Below are positions 8,645 through 16,844 of a stretch of DNA of 64,000 nt, piece after piece. Position numbers and translations under genes: made by a program. Position 1 is the first letter of the stretch, and every line of letters begins with the position of its first letter. The DNA lies in contig NZ_OZ241356.1 in assembly GCF_965200405.1 (NCBI RefSeq), positions 1,612,001 to 1,676,000 on the forward strand. The letters run 5' to 3'. The notes below the pieces were generated by a model. That model ran no database searches. It had not been told where the DNA came from and saw only the letters and a program-made list of their open reading frames with translations. Source of the DNA: Glacieibacterium sp965200405. Lineage in GTDB: Bacteria; Pseudomonadota; Alphaproteobacteria; Sphingomonadales; Sphingomonadaceae.

Positions 8645-10822
8645 CTAGTCTCCGGGATGATACCGGCGCTCGACATGGCCCGTCAGGTCTTCCGGCCAAA
8701 AATAGACCGGGCGCAGGTTGCCGCTGGAGTAGCGATCGGCCTGGTCGTTGAAGTGGCGTGAAGTCGGATCCCCGCTTTCGCCGCCCGCGGTGACCGCCCA
8801 CGCCTTCACCCGGTCGCCGAACTCGACGACGGCGACGAAGCTGTTGCCGCTGGTGCCATAATAGTTCTTCGTGTTCGGGTACGGCTTCGCCCCGAACGAG
8901 GCAAGCGAGCCCCATTGTGCCGAGGTGAAGCCGACCGGGATGCTTGGGCCGGCATCGTCGAAGTGGCCGACGATGCTGTCGTCGAGGCGCTGGAAGCGGT
9001 TGATCTTGCCCCACGGCACCTGCCAGCTGCCGAAGTCGCGAGTCAGTCGGTCAACCGCCTGCTGCAGCGCCGCCAGCTTCGCCTCGGCTGGGACGCGGGT
9101 CAGGATATAGTCGGGGACGTTGATACGCTCCTGCTTGGCGAACGCGCCGACGTCGGTCCACAGGCTGTCGCCCCAGAACACCGCGAGCGAGGTCGCCGCG
9201 CTGTCCGTGCCCCAGCGGTCGTCCCAGCCGCGCAGCAACGCGATCGGCCCGGCCAGCGCCGCCCGGCGCGGATCGGCGGCAGGCAGCGCGTCATAGGCCG
9301 CGATCAGCGGCGGCAGCAGGCGCGCGAAGCCGGGCAGGAAGCTGTCATAGGCCGCGAGGCGCAGGCGCTCCGGAGTAAAGTCGTGCTTGCCGGTCAGCAG
9401 CGCCGTCGCGTGCCGCCCGCGGTCGTTCTCCCCGGCGCTGTCCATGTATTTCGGGAAAGCCTCCTTTTTCGGGCTGTCCGGCCCGGCCGCTCCCCACGGC
9501 TCGTTGTTAGAGTTGTAGGCCCAGCCGACCGGCGGGCGGATTGCGTTGGGCAGCGAGGCGATGCTGTGCAGGCCGCGCCAGTCGGTCGCCGGGTCGGCGC
9601 CGTCGACGGGCCGGGTGTAGTCGAACCGGTCGGGCCGCACCGGCACGAACTGCGGATGCAGGTAGGCGATCTCGCCCTTGCGATCGGCGAACAGCGTCGC
9701 GTTGGAGCTGTTCGCCTGCAACGCCGCGACCTTCAGATATGACGCGAGGTCGGTCTGCTTGGTGCGCAGGAAGCTCTGCTCCAGTGCCGCGACCGGCCGC
9801 CACATCAGCGCGGTGGCGATCCACTTGCCGCGCTCGGCGCGCACGACGGGGCCGTGGTGGGTGCGATAGGTGGTGAAGGTTCGCGTCGCCAGCCTGCCGT
9901 CCGTCGTGCGGTAGGCGATGGTGACCGGCACGGACGCGACCGGGCGCAGCGCCTTGCCGTAGCGGTAGGAGCGCTTGCCGCCCTCGCTGACGATAGTCTC
10001 GGCGAACTCGTCGACGTTATCGACGCCGGACGTGGTGTGCATCCAGCCGGTCTGCGTGTTCCAGCCCTGGTAGATGAAGAACTGCCCCCAGGTCGACGCG
10101 CCATAAGCGTTCAGTCCCTCGCGGCTGGTCATCTGCAGCTCGGAGCGGAAGTAGAAGCTGGTGTGCGGGTTGATCAGCAGCAGCGCGTGGCCGTTGGCGG
10201 TTTTCTGCGGCGCGATGGCGATGCCGTTCGACCCGCGCGGCTCCTGCGGTCGGGCGCCAATCTCTTCCGCGCTCGCGGTGACCGGCACGCCGCCGTAGAA
10301 GCTTTGCAGCCCGGACAGTGAGATGCGCTCGATATCACCACCGATGCTGCCTTCGGTAAAGCTCAGCGCCATCCATGGCTCGAATTTGGTCAGCACCTTG
10401 GGGTGCACTGCGGGATGCATCGCGAGATAGTAGTTCAGACCGTCCGCCCAGGCGTCCATCAGCTTGCGCAGCCATGCCGGACTGGCCGCATACTGGCGCT
10501 GCAGTTCGGGCGGATCGACGTAGAGGCGCTGGCGCAGGTCGGCCCAGATCGCGCTCTCGCCTTCCGCCTCCGCCGTGCGCCCGAGCGCGGTCAGATAGTT
10601 CGCCTCGATGCGCCCGAAGTCGTCTTCCGCCTGCGCATAGATCGCGCCGAAGACGACCTGCGCATCGGTCGCGGCGCTGACGTGCGCGATGCCCCAGTCG
10701 TCGCGGGTGATGGTCACCGCCGCTGCCTGCCGCGCGAGGTCCCGCGCCGGCGCGGCATGGGCGGCGACAGCGACCGTCCCGAGCAATAGGCATTCCGCGA
10801 CGCGCCGGGCCAGTCTATTCAT
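8645..10822 (-). CDS. Secreted penicillin-acylase-family (S45) hydrolase
   Basis: An Ntn-hydrolase of the penicillin/AHL/aculeacin acylase family, 725 residues. Residues 1-23 form a Sec signal peptide ending in AHA, so it acts in the periplasm or outside. ITRDDWGIAHVSA near the mature N terminus is the family's first strand. The autocatalytic nucleophile should be Ser198 in RGSNGIAIAP, which becomes the beta-chain N terminus after cleavage. NPHTSFYFR and WNTQTGWMHT follow as expected. The start was set at ATG 10822 because the open frame further upstream only mirrors the divergent amidohydrolase gene. It is transcribed away from that gene across 51 bp, which suggests a shared promoter region. 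The substrate (acyl-homoserine lactone, N-acyl amino acid or lipopeptide) cannot be told from sequence. A paralogue lies at 25108-27438. Confidence 0.88.
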   Translation of the reverse strand: MNRLARRVAECLLLGTVAVAAHAAPARDLARQAAAVTITRDDWGIAHVSAATDAQVVFGAIYAQAEDDFGRIEANYLTALGRTAEAEGESAIWADLRQRLYVDPPELQRQYAASPAWLRKLMDAWADGLNYYLAMHPAVHPKVLTKFEPWMALSFTEGSIGGDIERISLSGLQSFYGGVPVTASAEEIGARPQEPRGSNGIAIAPQKTANGHALLLINPHTSFYFRSELQMTSREGLNAYGASTWGQFFIYQGWNTQTGWMHTTSGVDNVDEFAETIVSEGGKRSYRYGKALRPVASVPVTIAYRTTDGRLATRTFTTYRTHHGPVVRAERGKWIATALMWRPVAALEQSFLRTKQTDLASYLKVAALQANSSNATLFADRKGEIAYLHPQFVPVRPDRFDYTRPVDGADPATDWRGLHSIASLPNAIRPPVGWAYNSNNEPWGAAGPDSPKKEAFPKYMDSAGENDRGRHATALLTGKHDFTPERLRLAAYDSFLPGFARLLPPLIAAYDALPAADPRRAALAGPIALLRGWDDRWGTDSAATSLAVFWGDSLWTDVGAFAKQERINVPDYILTRVPAEAKLAALQQAVDRLTRDFGSWQVPWGKINRFQRLDDSIVGHFDDAGPSIPVGFTSAQWGSLASFGAKPYPNTKNYYGTSGNSFVAVVEFGDRVKAWAVTAGGESGDPTSRHFNDQADRYSSGNLRPVYFWPEDLTGHVERRYHPGD

Positions 10823-10873
10823 GGCCGCAACGCTATCCGCGCCCCGGTCCGCTCGCAAGGAAGTCGATTGCCC

Positions 10874-12124
10874 ATGAAGTGGACCGTTCTCGCCGCTGCC
10901 CTGATCCTTGCCGGTCCGGCCGGGGCAGCGACGATCCTGCTGCGCCCGGCACAGGTCTTCGACGGCGTCGAGGCCAAGCCGCACCCAGGCTGGCAGGTGC
11001 TGGTCGACAACGACCGCATTGCTGCCGTCGGCCCGAACCTGGCCTCTCCTGCCGGTGCACGCATCATCGACCTGCCCGGCGCGACGCTGATGCCGGGCAT
11101 GATCGAGGGGCACGGCCATCTGTTCCTCCATCCTTACAACGAGACGCCGTGGGACGATCAGGTGCTGCACGAGGCGCTGGCGCTGCGCACGGCGCGCGCT
11201 GTCGTGCAGGCGCGCGCGACGCTGATGGCGGGCTTCACCAGCGAACGAGACCTGGGCACCGAGGGCGCAGGCTATGCCGATGTGGGCCTTAAGCAGGCGA
11301 TCGACCAGGGCATTGTTCCCGGCCCCCGCCTGACCGTCGCTACCCGCGCTATCGTTGCGCGCGGTGCCTACGGCCCCAAGGGCTATGAGCCGGGCGTCGT
11401 GGTGCCGCAGGGCGCGCAGGAGGTCAGCGGCGTCGACGAGATCGTCCGCGCCGTCCGCGACCAGATCGCCGGGGGTGCCGGGCTGATCAAGCTGTACGCC
11501 GACTATCACTACCAGGGCGGCGACGGCAGCCGCCCGACGCTGTCGCAGGCCGAGATGAGCGCCGCCGTCGCCGTCGCGCACGACGCCGGACGCCTGGTCG
11601 CCGCGCACAGCGTCACCGAGGAGGGGATGCGCCGCGCCATCGCCGCCGGGGTCGACACGATCGAGCACGGCTATGGTGGAACGGCGGCGATCTTCAAGGC
11701 GATGCACGATCACGGCATCGCGCTCTGCCCGACGCTGGCGGCGTCCGACGCGGTGGCGCGCTATCGCGGCTGGAAGGGCGAGGAGCCGGCGCCGCCTGCC
11801 GTGCTGCTCAACCGCCGCTCGTTCCAGCTGGCCCACGCCGCCGGGGTGCCGATCTGCATGGGCGGCGACGTCGGCGTGTTCGCCCACGGCACCAATGCCC
11901 GCGAGATGGAGCTGATGCAGGCGGCCGGAATGCCGGCGCCGGCTGTGCTGGTCGCAGCGACTTCGGGCAACGCGCGCACCTTCGGCATCGATAAGCTTGT
12001 CGGCAGCATAAAGGCGGGCCTGCTTGCCGACCTCGTTGTCGTGGATGGCGACCCGACGCGCGATATCGCGGCAGTTCGCAGGGTCAAGCTCGTGATGAAG
12101 GGCGGCATGATCATCGAGCGCTGA
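10874..12124 (+). CDS. Secreted metal-dependent amidohydrolase
   Basis: A TIM-barrel amidohydrolase of the imidazolonepropionase/Xaa-Pro dipeptidase-like group, 416 residues. A signal peptide (residues 1-19, MKWTVLAAALILAGPAGAA) places it in the periplasm. Metal ligands can be assigned: H80 and H82 in EGHGHLF, K206 in GLIKLYAD (the likely carbamylated lysine), H245 in AAHSV, H265 in IEHGYG and D332 in GGDVG. ATG 10874 was preferred over TTG 10868 because AAGGAAG sits 10 nt upstream of the ATG and the signal peptide then starts cleanly. It diverges from the acylase gene and may act on the same substrate, for example by hydrolysing the dipeptide or amide released. That link is an inference. Confidence 0.88.
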   Translation: MKWTVLAAALILAGPAGAATILLRPAQVFDGVEAKPHPGWQVLVDNDRIAAVGPNLASPAGARIIDLPGATLMPGMIEGHGHLFLHPYNETPWDDQVLHEALALRTARAVVQARATLMAGFTSERDLGTEGAGYADVGLKQAIDQGIVPGPRLTVATRAIVARGAYGPKGYEPGVVVPQGAQEVSGVDEIVRAVRDQIAGGAGLIKLYADYHYQGGDGSRPTLSQAEMSAAVAVAHDAGRLVAAHSVTEEGMRRAIAAGVDTIEHGYGGTAAIFKAMHDHGIALCPTLAASDAVARYRGWKGEEPAPPAVLLNRRSFQLAHAAGVPICMGGDVGVFAHGTNAREMELMQAAGMPAPAVLVAATSGNARTFGIDKLVGSIKAGLLADLVVVDGDPTRDIAAVRRVKLVMKGGMIIER

Positions 12125-12156
12125 ACCGGTCTGCTGCAGTTATCCTTAGCATGCAT

Positions 12157-12176
12157 CTTGGAACCGCTCTTCCAAG
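12157..12176. terminator. Hairpin after the amidohydrolase gene
   Basis: CTTGGAA at 12157-12163 pairs perfectly with TTCCAAG at 12170-12176 around a 6-base loop, 33 bp after the stop. It lies between convergent genes (amidohydrolase and ABC exporter). There is no T-tract, so termination is only a suggestion. Confidence 0.35.
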
Positions 12177-12290
12177 CGTCCCAGCAGCTTTAAGCTGACA
12201 CCGGATCCAGCGATGAACGAACGGCGCAGCTTGGAGGTGCTTCGGCTAGGTTGATTGGCCGATTCTGGGTCGTCGCCGCGCCGGGGCGAG

Positions 12291-14165
12291 TTATCGATAG
12301 CCCGCAGCCTGGAGCTCGAACAACTCGGCATATCGGCCACCGGCCGCGAGCAGCGAAGCATGCGTGCCGGATGCTTCCACACGGCCGTCGCTGAGCACCA
12401 GGATGCGGTCAGCCATGCGTACACTGGAGAAGCGGTGCGAGATCAGCACCGCCGAACGCCCGGCGCTCAGTTCGCGGAAGCGCTGGAACACCTCGTATTC
12501 GGCGCGTGCGTCAAGCGCCGCGGTGGGCTCGTCGAGGATCAGCACCTCGCCATCGCGCATGTAAGCGCGGGCAATCGCAATTTTCTGCCATTCCCCGCCC
12601 GACAAGTCGACGCCGTCGCGAAAGCGCTTGCCGATCATCTGGTCGTAGCCGCCGGGTAGCTTGGCGACGACGTCGTCTGCGAGCGCCGCGACCGCAGCGG
12701 CCTCGATCCTCTCGCGGTCGCCGCGCGCCTCGATCCGGCCGACTGCGATGTTGTCCGCAGCCGGCAGGTTGTAGCGCACGAAGTCCTGGAAAATGACGCC
12801 GATCGCCGCGCGCAGGCCGCCGAGGTCGTAATCGCGCAAGTCGCGCCCATCCAGCAGCACGCGACCTTCGACCGGATCGTAGAGACGCGCCAGCAGCTTC
12901 ACGAGTGTCGTCTTGCCCGCGCCGTTTTCGCCGACCAGCGCCAGCACCTCGCCCGGCGCCAGCGTGAAGGAGAGGTGGCGCACCGCCCAGCGGTCCGCGC
13001 CAGGATAGCGGAATCCGACGTCCTCGAAGACGAAGCCCTCGCGGACGGGATGCGGGAATGGCAGCGCCTCCGCGGGCGAGCTGATCCCGGGGACCGCCCG
13101 GAAAAAGGAAAACAGGTCGTCGATGTAACGCGCCTGGCTTGCAGTCGACGAGAAGCCCGTCAGCAGGCCTTCGAGGAGGCCGCGTAGCCGCAGGAACGAG
13201 GCAGCGAGAAAGGTGAGGTCGCCGATCGACAGCCAGCCGGTGACCGCGCGCCAGGCGATGTAGGCATAGGCAGCGTAATAGGCGATCGTGCCGAGAGCGG
13301 CGAAGCCGGAGCCCCAGACGGCGCGGCGTAGCGCGAGCCGCCGGCTTGCCGCGTAAGTGTCGCGTGAAATGGTGCGGTAGCGATCGATCAGGAACGGGCT
13401 CAGGCCGAATATCTTGACCTCCTTGGCCGTGTCCGCGCTCGCCGCGACCTGGCGGACGTAGTCGAGTTCGCGCCGCTGGGGCGTGCGGATGTAGCTGAGC
13501 GCGTAGCTCAGCGCGTTGAAGTGTGCCTCGCCGAGGAAGGATGGCACGAGGGCAACGGCGAGGAGCACTATCAGCCAAGGCGCGTAAACGACCAGGCCGG
13601 CAGCGAAGCTCGCGACAGTGACGATATCCTGCACCTGCCCGAACAATTGGCCCATCAGCGACATGCGCCCGCTCGCCTGCATGCGCGCACGATCCATGCG
13701 ATCCTGGAAAGCCGCGTCCTCGAAATCGGCGAGATCGAGCGTGGCGGCGTGCTGCATGAGGCGGATGCTGGCGTCGTTGCTGACCCGGTCGGAAAGCAGG
13801 CCGTCGATCAGCGACACCAGTCGGCCAAGCAGGTCGGACGCGATCGCCAGCGCGAACTCGGCGAGCAGCAAGCCCTCCAGGCGTCCGAGCAGCCCAGATT
13901 CAAGCCACCCGGCGAGGTCCGTTGGGCGGTTGACGAGGCGGTCGAGGTGAACAACTTCGTCGATAAGGAGCTTGCCCACGAACAGCGTCGCGATCGGCAG
14001 CAGCGCGCGCAGCAGCCGCACGCCAAGCGTCGTCGCAGTGAGCAGCCGGCTGGTACGCCACACCATCGCCAGAAACGGTGGCAGGTTGCGGAGTGCACCT
14101 AATCGCTCACGCCACGTGGTCGGCTCCGGCACGCCACCGCGGCCGGGTCGGGCAGCGACCGCCAT
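12291..14165 (-). CDS. ABC exporter, fused membrane and ATPase domains
   Basis: A half-transporter of 624 residues. The transmembrane domain (about residues 40-340) has six expected helices, of which LATLFVGKLLIDEV-type, FAAGLVVYAPWLIVLLAVAL and FAALGTIAYYAAYAYIAW segments are clear. The nucleotide-binding domain (about 370-620) carries Walker A GENGAGKTT near 412, signature LSGGEWQK near 522, Walker B VLILDEPTAALD near 540 and the switch histidine in ISHRFSS. It probably works as a homodimer that exports a lipid, peptide or drug; no substrate can be assigned. It stands alone: the next gene on the same strand, tspO, is over 200 bp upstream. Confidence 0.93.
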   Translation of the reverse strand: MAVAARPGRGGVPEPTTWRERLGALRNLPPFLAMVWRTSRLLTATTLGVRLLRALLPIATLFVGKLLIDEVVHLDRLVNRPTDLAGWLESGLLGRLEGLLLAEFALAIASDLLGRLVSLIDGLLSDRVSNDASIRLMQHAATLDLADFEDAAFQDRMDRARMQASGRMSLMGQLFGQVQDIVTVASFAAGLVVYAPWLIVLLAVALVPSFLGEAHFNALSYALSYIRTPQRRELDYVRQVAASADTAKEVKIFGLSPFLIDRYRTISRDTYAASRRLALRRAVWGSGFAALGTIAYYAAYAYIAWRAVTGWLSIGDLTFLAASFLRLRGLLEGLLTGFSSTASQARYIDDLFSFFRAVPGISSPAEALPFPHPVREGFVFEDVGFRYPGADRWAVRHLSFTLAPGEVLALVGENGAGKTTLVKLLARLYDPVEGRVLLDGRDLRDYDLGGLRAAIGVIFQDFVRYNLPAADNIAVGRIEARGDRERIEAAAVAALADDVVAKLPGGYDQMIGKRFRDGVDLSGGEWQKIAIARAYMRDGEVLILDEPTAALDARAEYEVFQRFRELSAGRSAVLISHRFSSVRMADRILVLSDGRVEASGTHASLLAAGGRYAELFELQAAGYR

Positions 14166-14372
14166 CTAGCGGCAACCCGACGACGACGGGCCGCCATGCC
14201 GCACTTTGCGCGTCGGATCTGAGGTCGGCATCATGCCGCTGCATTACTCGGCGTCTGCGAACGGGCGTAGCGGTTTTGCCGGGACACCTGCTTCCCTCAC
14301 GATCTGATCAGCATCACGATGAAAAGCCGGGGCCAGCGAAGCGAACGAACGTACCGGATGACCTGATCCAGG

Positions 14373-14897
14373 TCAGGTTGCGGGGGCCGGCTCGTTTCTT
14401 CGCCAGATCTCCTCCGAGAGCAAGGTCGCGAACGCAACCCAGGCGACGAGAGGAACGCCGAGACTTGCCGCGACCTTATCGGTCCGATTGGCGACGGCGA
14501 CATAGCCGACGGCGCTGACCCCAAGAGCAGCCGAGGCGACGGTGCCCCAGCCCGGTGCCCGGTGGCCGAAGAATACTTCGCTCCACCCGCCAATGCCGAC
14601 CTGGTTCATGGTCCATAACGCCAGAGCGTACGTGCGTTCGGACGACGGCTCAGATCTGAGCAGGCGATAGCCACCGTACGCCAGCGATGCCTCGATCGCC
14701 GTCCAGGCAATCGGGTAGACCGGTGTCGGCGGTGTGAAGTCAGGCTTCTCGAGACGCTTGTACCAGCGCTGCGTCCGCGGATGGTCCGGTCCGGGGCTGG
14801 CACGCTTGCCGACGATCAAAGCTGCGAAGACTGCGCCGACGGCAAGTCCGGCTGCCCATCCAGCAGATAGTCCATCTTTGTGAGGTGTTGACGCCAT
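14373..14897 (-). CDS. tspO: TspO/MBR-family membrane protein
   Basis: A five-helix translocator-protein family member of 174 residues that binds tetrapyrroles and related ligands in the membrane. Family marks are YKRLEKPDFTPPTPVYPIAW (the loop 1 and helix 2 entry), a long aromatic second helix, WTMNQVGIGGWSEVFFG (helix 3) and the final helix with WVAFATLLSEEIWRRN. In alphaproteobacteria TspO often answers oxygen or stress through porphyrin homeostasis. The start was moved to ATG 14897 because AAGGAGA lies 6 nt upstream of it, while the longer frame has no such site. A short palindrome (TGACCTG, ATC, CAGGTCA; 14359-14375) overlaps the stop. Confidence 0.9.
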   Translation of the reverse strand: MASTPHKDGLSAGWAAGLAVGAVFAALIVGKRASPGPDHPRTQRWYKRLEKPDFTPPTPVYPIAWTAIEASLAYGGYRLLRSEPSSERTYALALWTMNQVGIGGWSEVFFGHRAPGWGTVASAALGVSAVGYVAVANRTDKVAASLGVPLVAWVAFATLLSEEIWRRNEPAPAT

Positions 14898-15031
14898 GTC
14901 TGGTCTCCTTTCCACCAAGGACCGTTCACGCCGCCATACGGTTCCGCGCGGCCAATGCTCGCGGCGCCTTGCTTCTACCCCGAAGCTTCGATGAGTTCGA
15001 AGGACTGATTCAGGTGAGTTACAACGCTCCC

Positions 15032-16609
15032 TTACCGCGACCCAGCGTCCAGCAGCATCACGGCCTGCGGATAGCTTGTCTGAAACGTGAACGGCTCGCT
15101 GCGGGTATTCACGTCGATCACCTGCCGGGTCACCGCGTCGCCGGTCGGGAGCGCCGGGCGCCAGCGAGGCAGCCCGGCGGCGTTGGGGTCACCCGCCTTC
15201 ACGAAAGTCGCGAAATAGCCCTGCATTGTGCTCGAGATGGCGCGGTCCTCGGTCGTCCAGCGGTAAAGCGGATTCACGTCGAGATTGCCGAGCGCATATT
15301 CGATTTCCGCGCTGTGCACTGCGCCCAGCGGCGCAGGCGTGTCGTTGGTCAGCGGCGGCAACGCAGCCGGACGGACACGCGCGAAATAGTAATAGTAGGT
15401 CGGCTGGCCACTGCGCCGGTGCAGGTCGAACCACTGCCAGGTCGACGCGCCCAAAAAGCGGTCGCTGGCCAGCCGCATCGCCGCTGTTGGTACATCGGTA
15501 TCGGCCGCCGCCGGGTATAGCGCAAACAGCGACGCGCCGCGGCCCGGGAACAGCCGTTCCAGCGCCGCGCGATAATTCGTCACCGTCGGTGCTGCACTGC
15601 CCAGAACGGATTTCCACTCATCTTCCTGCGAATTCGACCCCACGAGCAGCGGCACCTTGGCAGCGCGTCCGGCAGCATAGCTCGCGGCAGGCGTCTCGGT
15701 CAGGAACAGTCCGTCGACAATAAAGTCGGCTTGAAACTTCTGCTGCCCCTGAGCCCCGAGCAGCTGCTCGGCCGGCATCGCGCGCAGTGCCGCCAGCGTC
15801 GGCGCGCCTGCCGCTTCGGCGAATGCCCTGCCTGCCGGTGCGGCCTCGGCGAGCGGCTTGGGATGGAAGGTCGGCGGCAGCACGCCGCCACTCTCGCCAA
15901 TTGCGCGGGCAAAGTGGGTGCGCGTCAGCGGCGAGGTCATCAGCACGCTGACCGACATCGATCCTGCGCTTTCGCCGCCGATCGTGATCTTGTTCGGATC
16001 GCCACCGAAGGCCTCGGCATTGCGCCGTACCCAATCGAGTGCCGCGGCCTGGTCGAGTAACCCGTAATTCCCCGCTGCGTGATGTGGTGACTCAACCGCC
16101 AGTTCAGGCGTCGCCAGAAAGCCGAACACGCCGAGCCGATAGTTCATCGTCACCACCACCATGCCGCGCCGCGCCATGCTCGCGCCGTCGTAGCGCTTTT
16201 CCGATCCGTCGCCTCCGATTGCACCGCCGCCGTGGATGTAGAATAGCACCGGCAGTCTCGCCCCCCTGGATGTGCCGGCGGGTGCCCAGACGTTGAGAGT
16301 CAGACAGTCCTCGCTGTGTGCCGGCGAGCGGAACATCATGTCGGCGAAGAGTGGCTGCTGCATGCAGCGCGCACCGAACCGATCGGCGGCGCGCACGCCC
16401 TTCCACCGCAGGGCAGGCTTCGGCGGCGCCCAGCGCAGCGGCCCGACCGGCGGCGCGGCGTAGGGAATGCCCAGGAAGGCCGTAACTGGCGCAGGCCCGG
16501 CGATCGCTGTGCCGCGCAGGGTACCGCCTGCCACCACGGCTTGCTGCGCGAGCGCGGGTGCCGCGATCAGTCCGCCGGTCATCGCCGCCATGCGCCATAT
16601 CCGTTTCAT
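15032..16609 (-). CDS. Secreted type-B carboxylesterase
   Basis: An alpha/beta-hydrolase of the para-nitrobenzyl-esterase/cholinesterase family, 525 residues. The signal peptide (MKRIWRMAAMTGGLIAAPALA) predicts export. The oxyanion motif YIHGGGAIGGDG, the catalytic Ser214 in ITIGGESAGSMS, the acid in VGSNSQEDEWKS and the histidine in LGAVHSAEIEYAL make a full triad. SEDCLTLNVWAP is the usual family signature. ATG 16609 was chosen over an upstream codon because the signal peptide begins there and a GAGGG stands just before it. The natural ester substrate is unknown. The promoter region of about 235 bp is shared with the divergent phosphate transporter gene. Confidence 0.92.
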   Translation of the reverse strand: MKRIWRMAAMTGGLIAAPALAQQAVVAGGTLRGTAIAGPAPVTAFLGIPYAAPPVGPLRWAPPKPALRWKGVRAADRFGARCMQQPLFADMMFRSPAHSEDCLTLNVWAPAGTSRGARLPVLFYIHGGGAIGGDGSEKRYDGASMARRGMVVVTMNYRLGVFGFLATPELAVESPHHAAGNYGLLDQAAALDWVRRNAEAFGGDPNKITIGGESAGSMSVSVLMTSPLTRTHFARAIGESGGVLPPTFHPKPLAEAAPAGRAFAEAAGAPTLAALRAMPAEQLLGAQGQQKFQADFIVDGLFLTETPAASYAAGRAAKVPLLVGSNSQEDEWKSVLGSAAPTVTNYRAALERLFPGRGASLFALYPAAADTDVPTAAMRLASDRFLGASTWQWFDLHRRSGQPTYYYYFARVRPAALPPLTNDTPAPLGAVHSAEIEYALGNLDVNPLYRWTTEDRAISSTMQGYFATFVKAGDPNAAGLPRWRPALPTGDAVTRQVIDVNTRSEPFTFQTSYPQAVMLLDAGSR

Positions 16610-16844
16610 CTGCCCTCGCTCGCCGCCGGCTCGTTGCTGGCCTGGCATCGCTATTGCTAGCGAGTATCGCCGGGCCCAGCCAGAGCGATATCAGTCATGA
16701 GAAACGGCGGCAGGTCTTGCAGCAGCGCGCGCCGACATGCCCGCGAGGCCGATCCATGCGCCCCATTCGGACGGGGCGTCCGCGATGTCACCTGCCTGTA
16801 ACGGTCGAGAAGTATTTAATCCTGAGACACTTTGCGAGGCCAAG

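Noticed and set aside
10823..11887. An N-terminal extension of the first acylase gene on the minus strand
   Set aside because: The extension would cover most of the amidohydrolase gene in antisense. The signal peptide begins at ATG 10822.
14359..14375. The palindrome TGACCTG-ATC-CAGGTCA as a regulator operator
   Set aside because: It overlaps the tspO stop codon and not a promoter, and similar CTGATCCAGGTCA sequences occur inside genes (for example near base 26), so it is probably chance.
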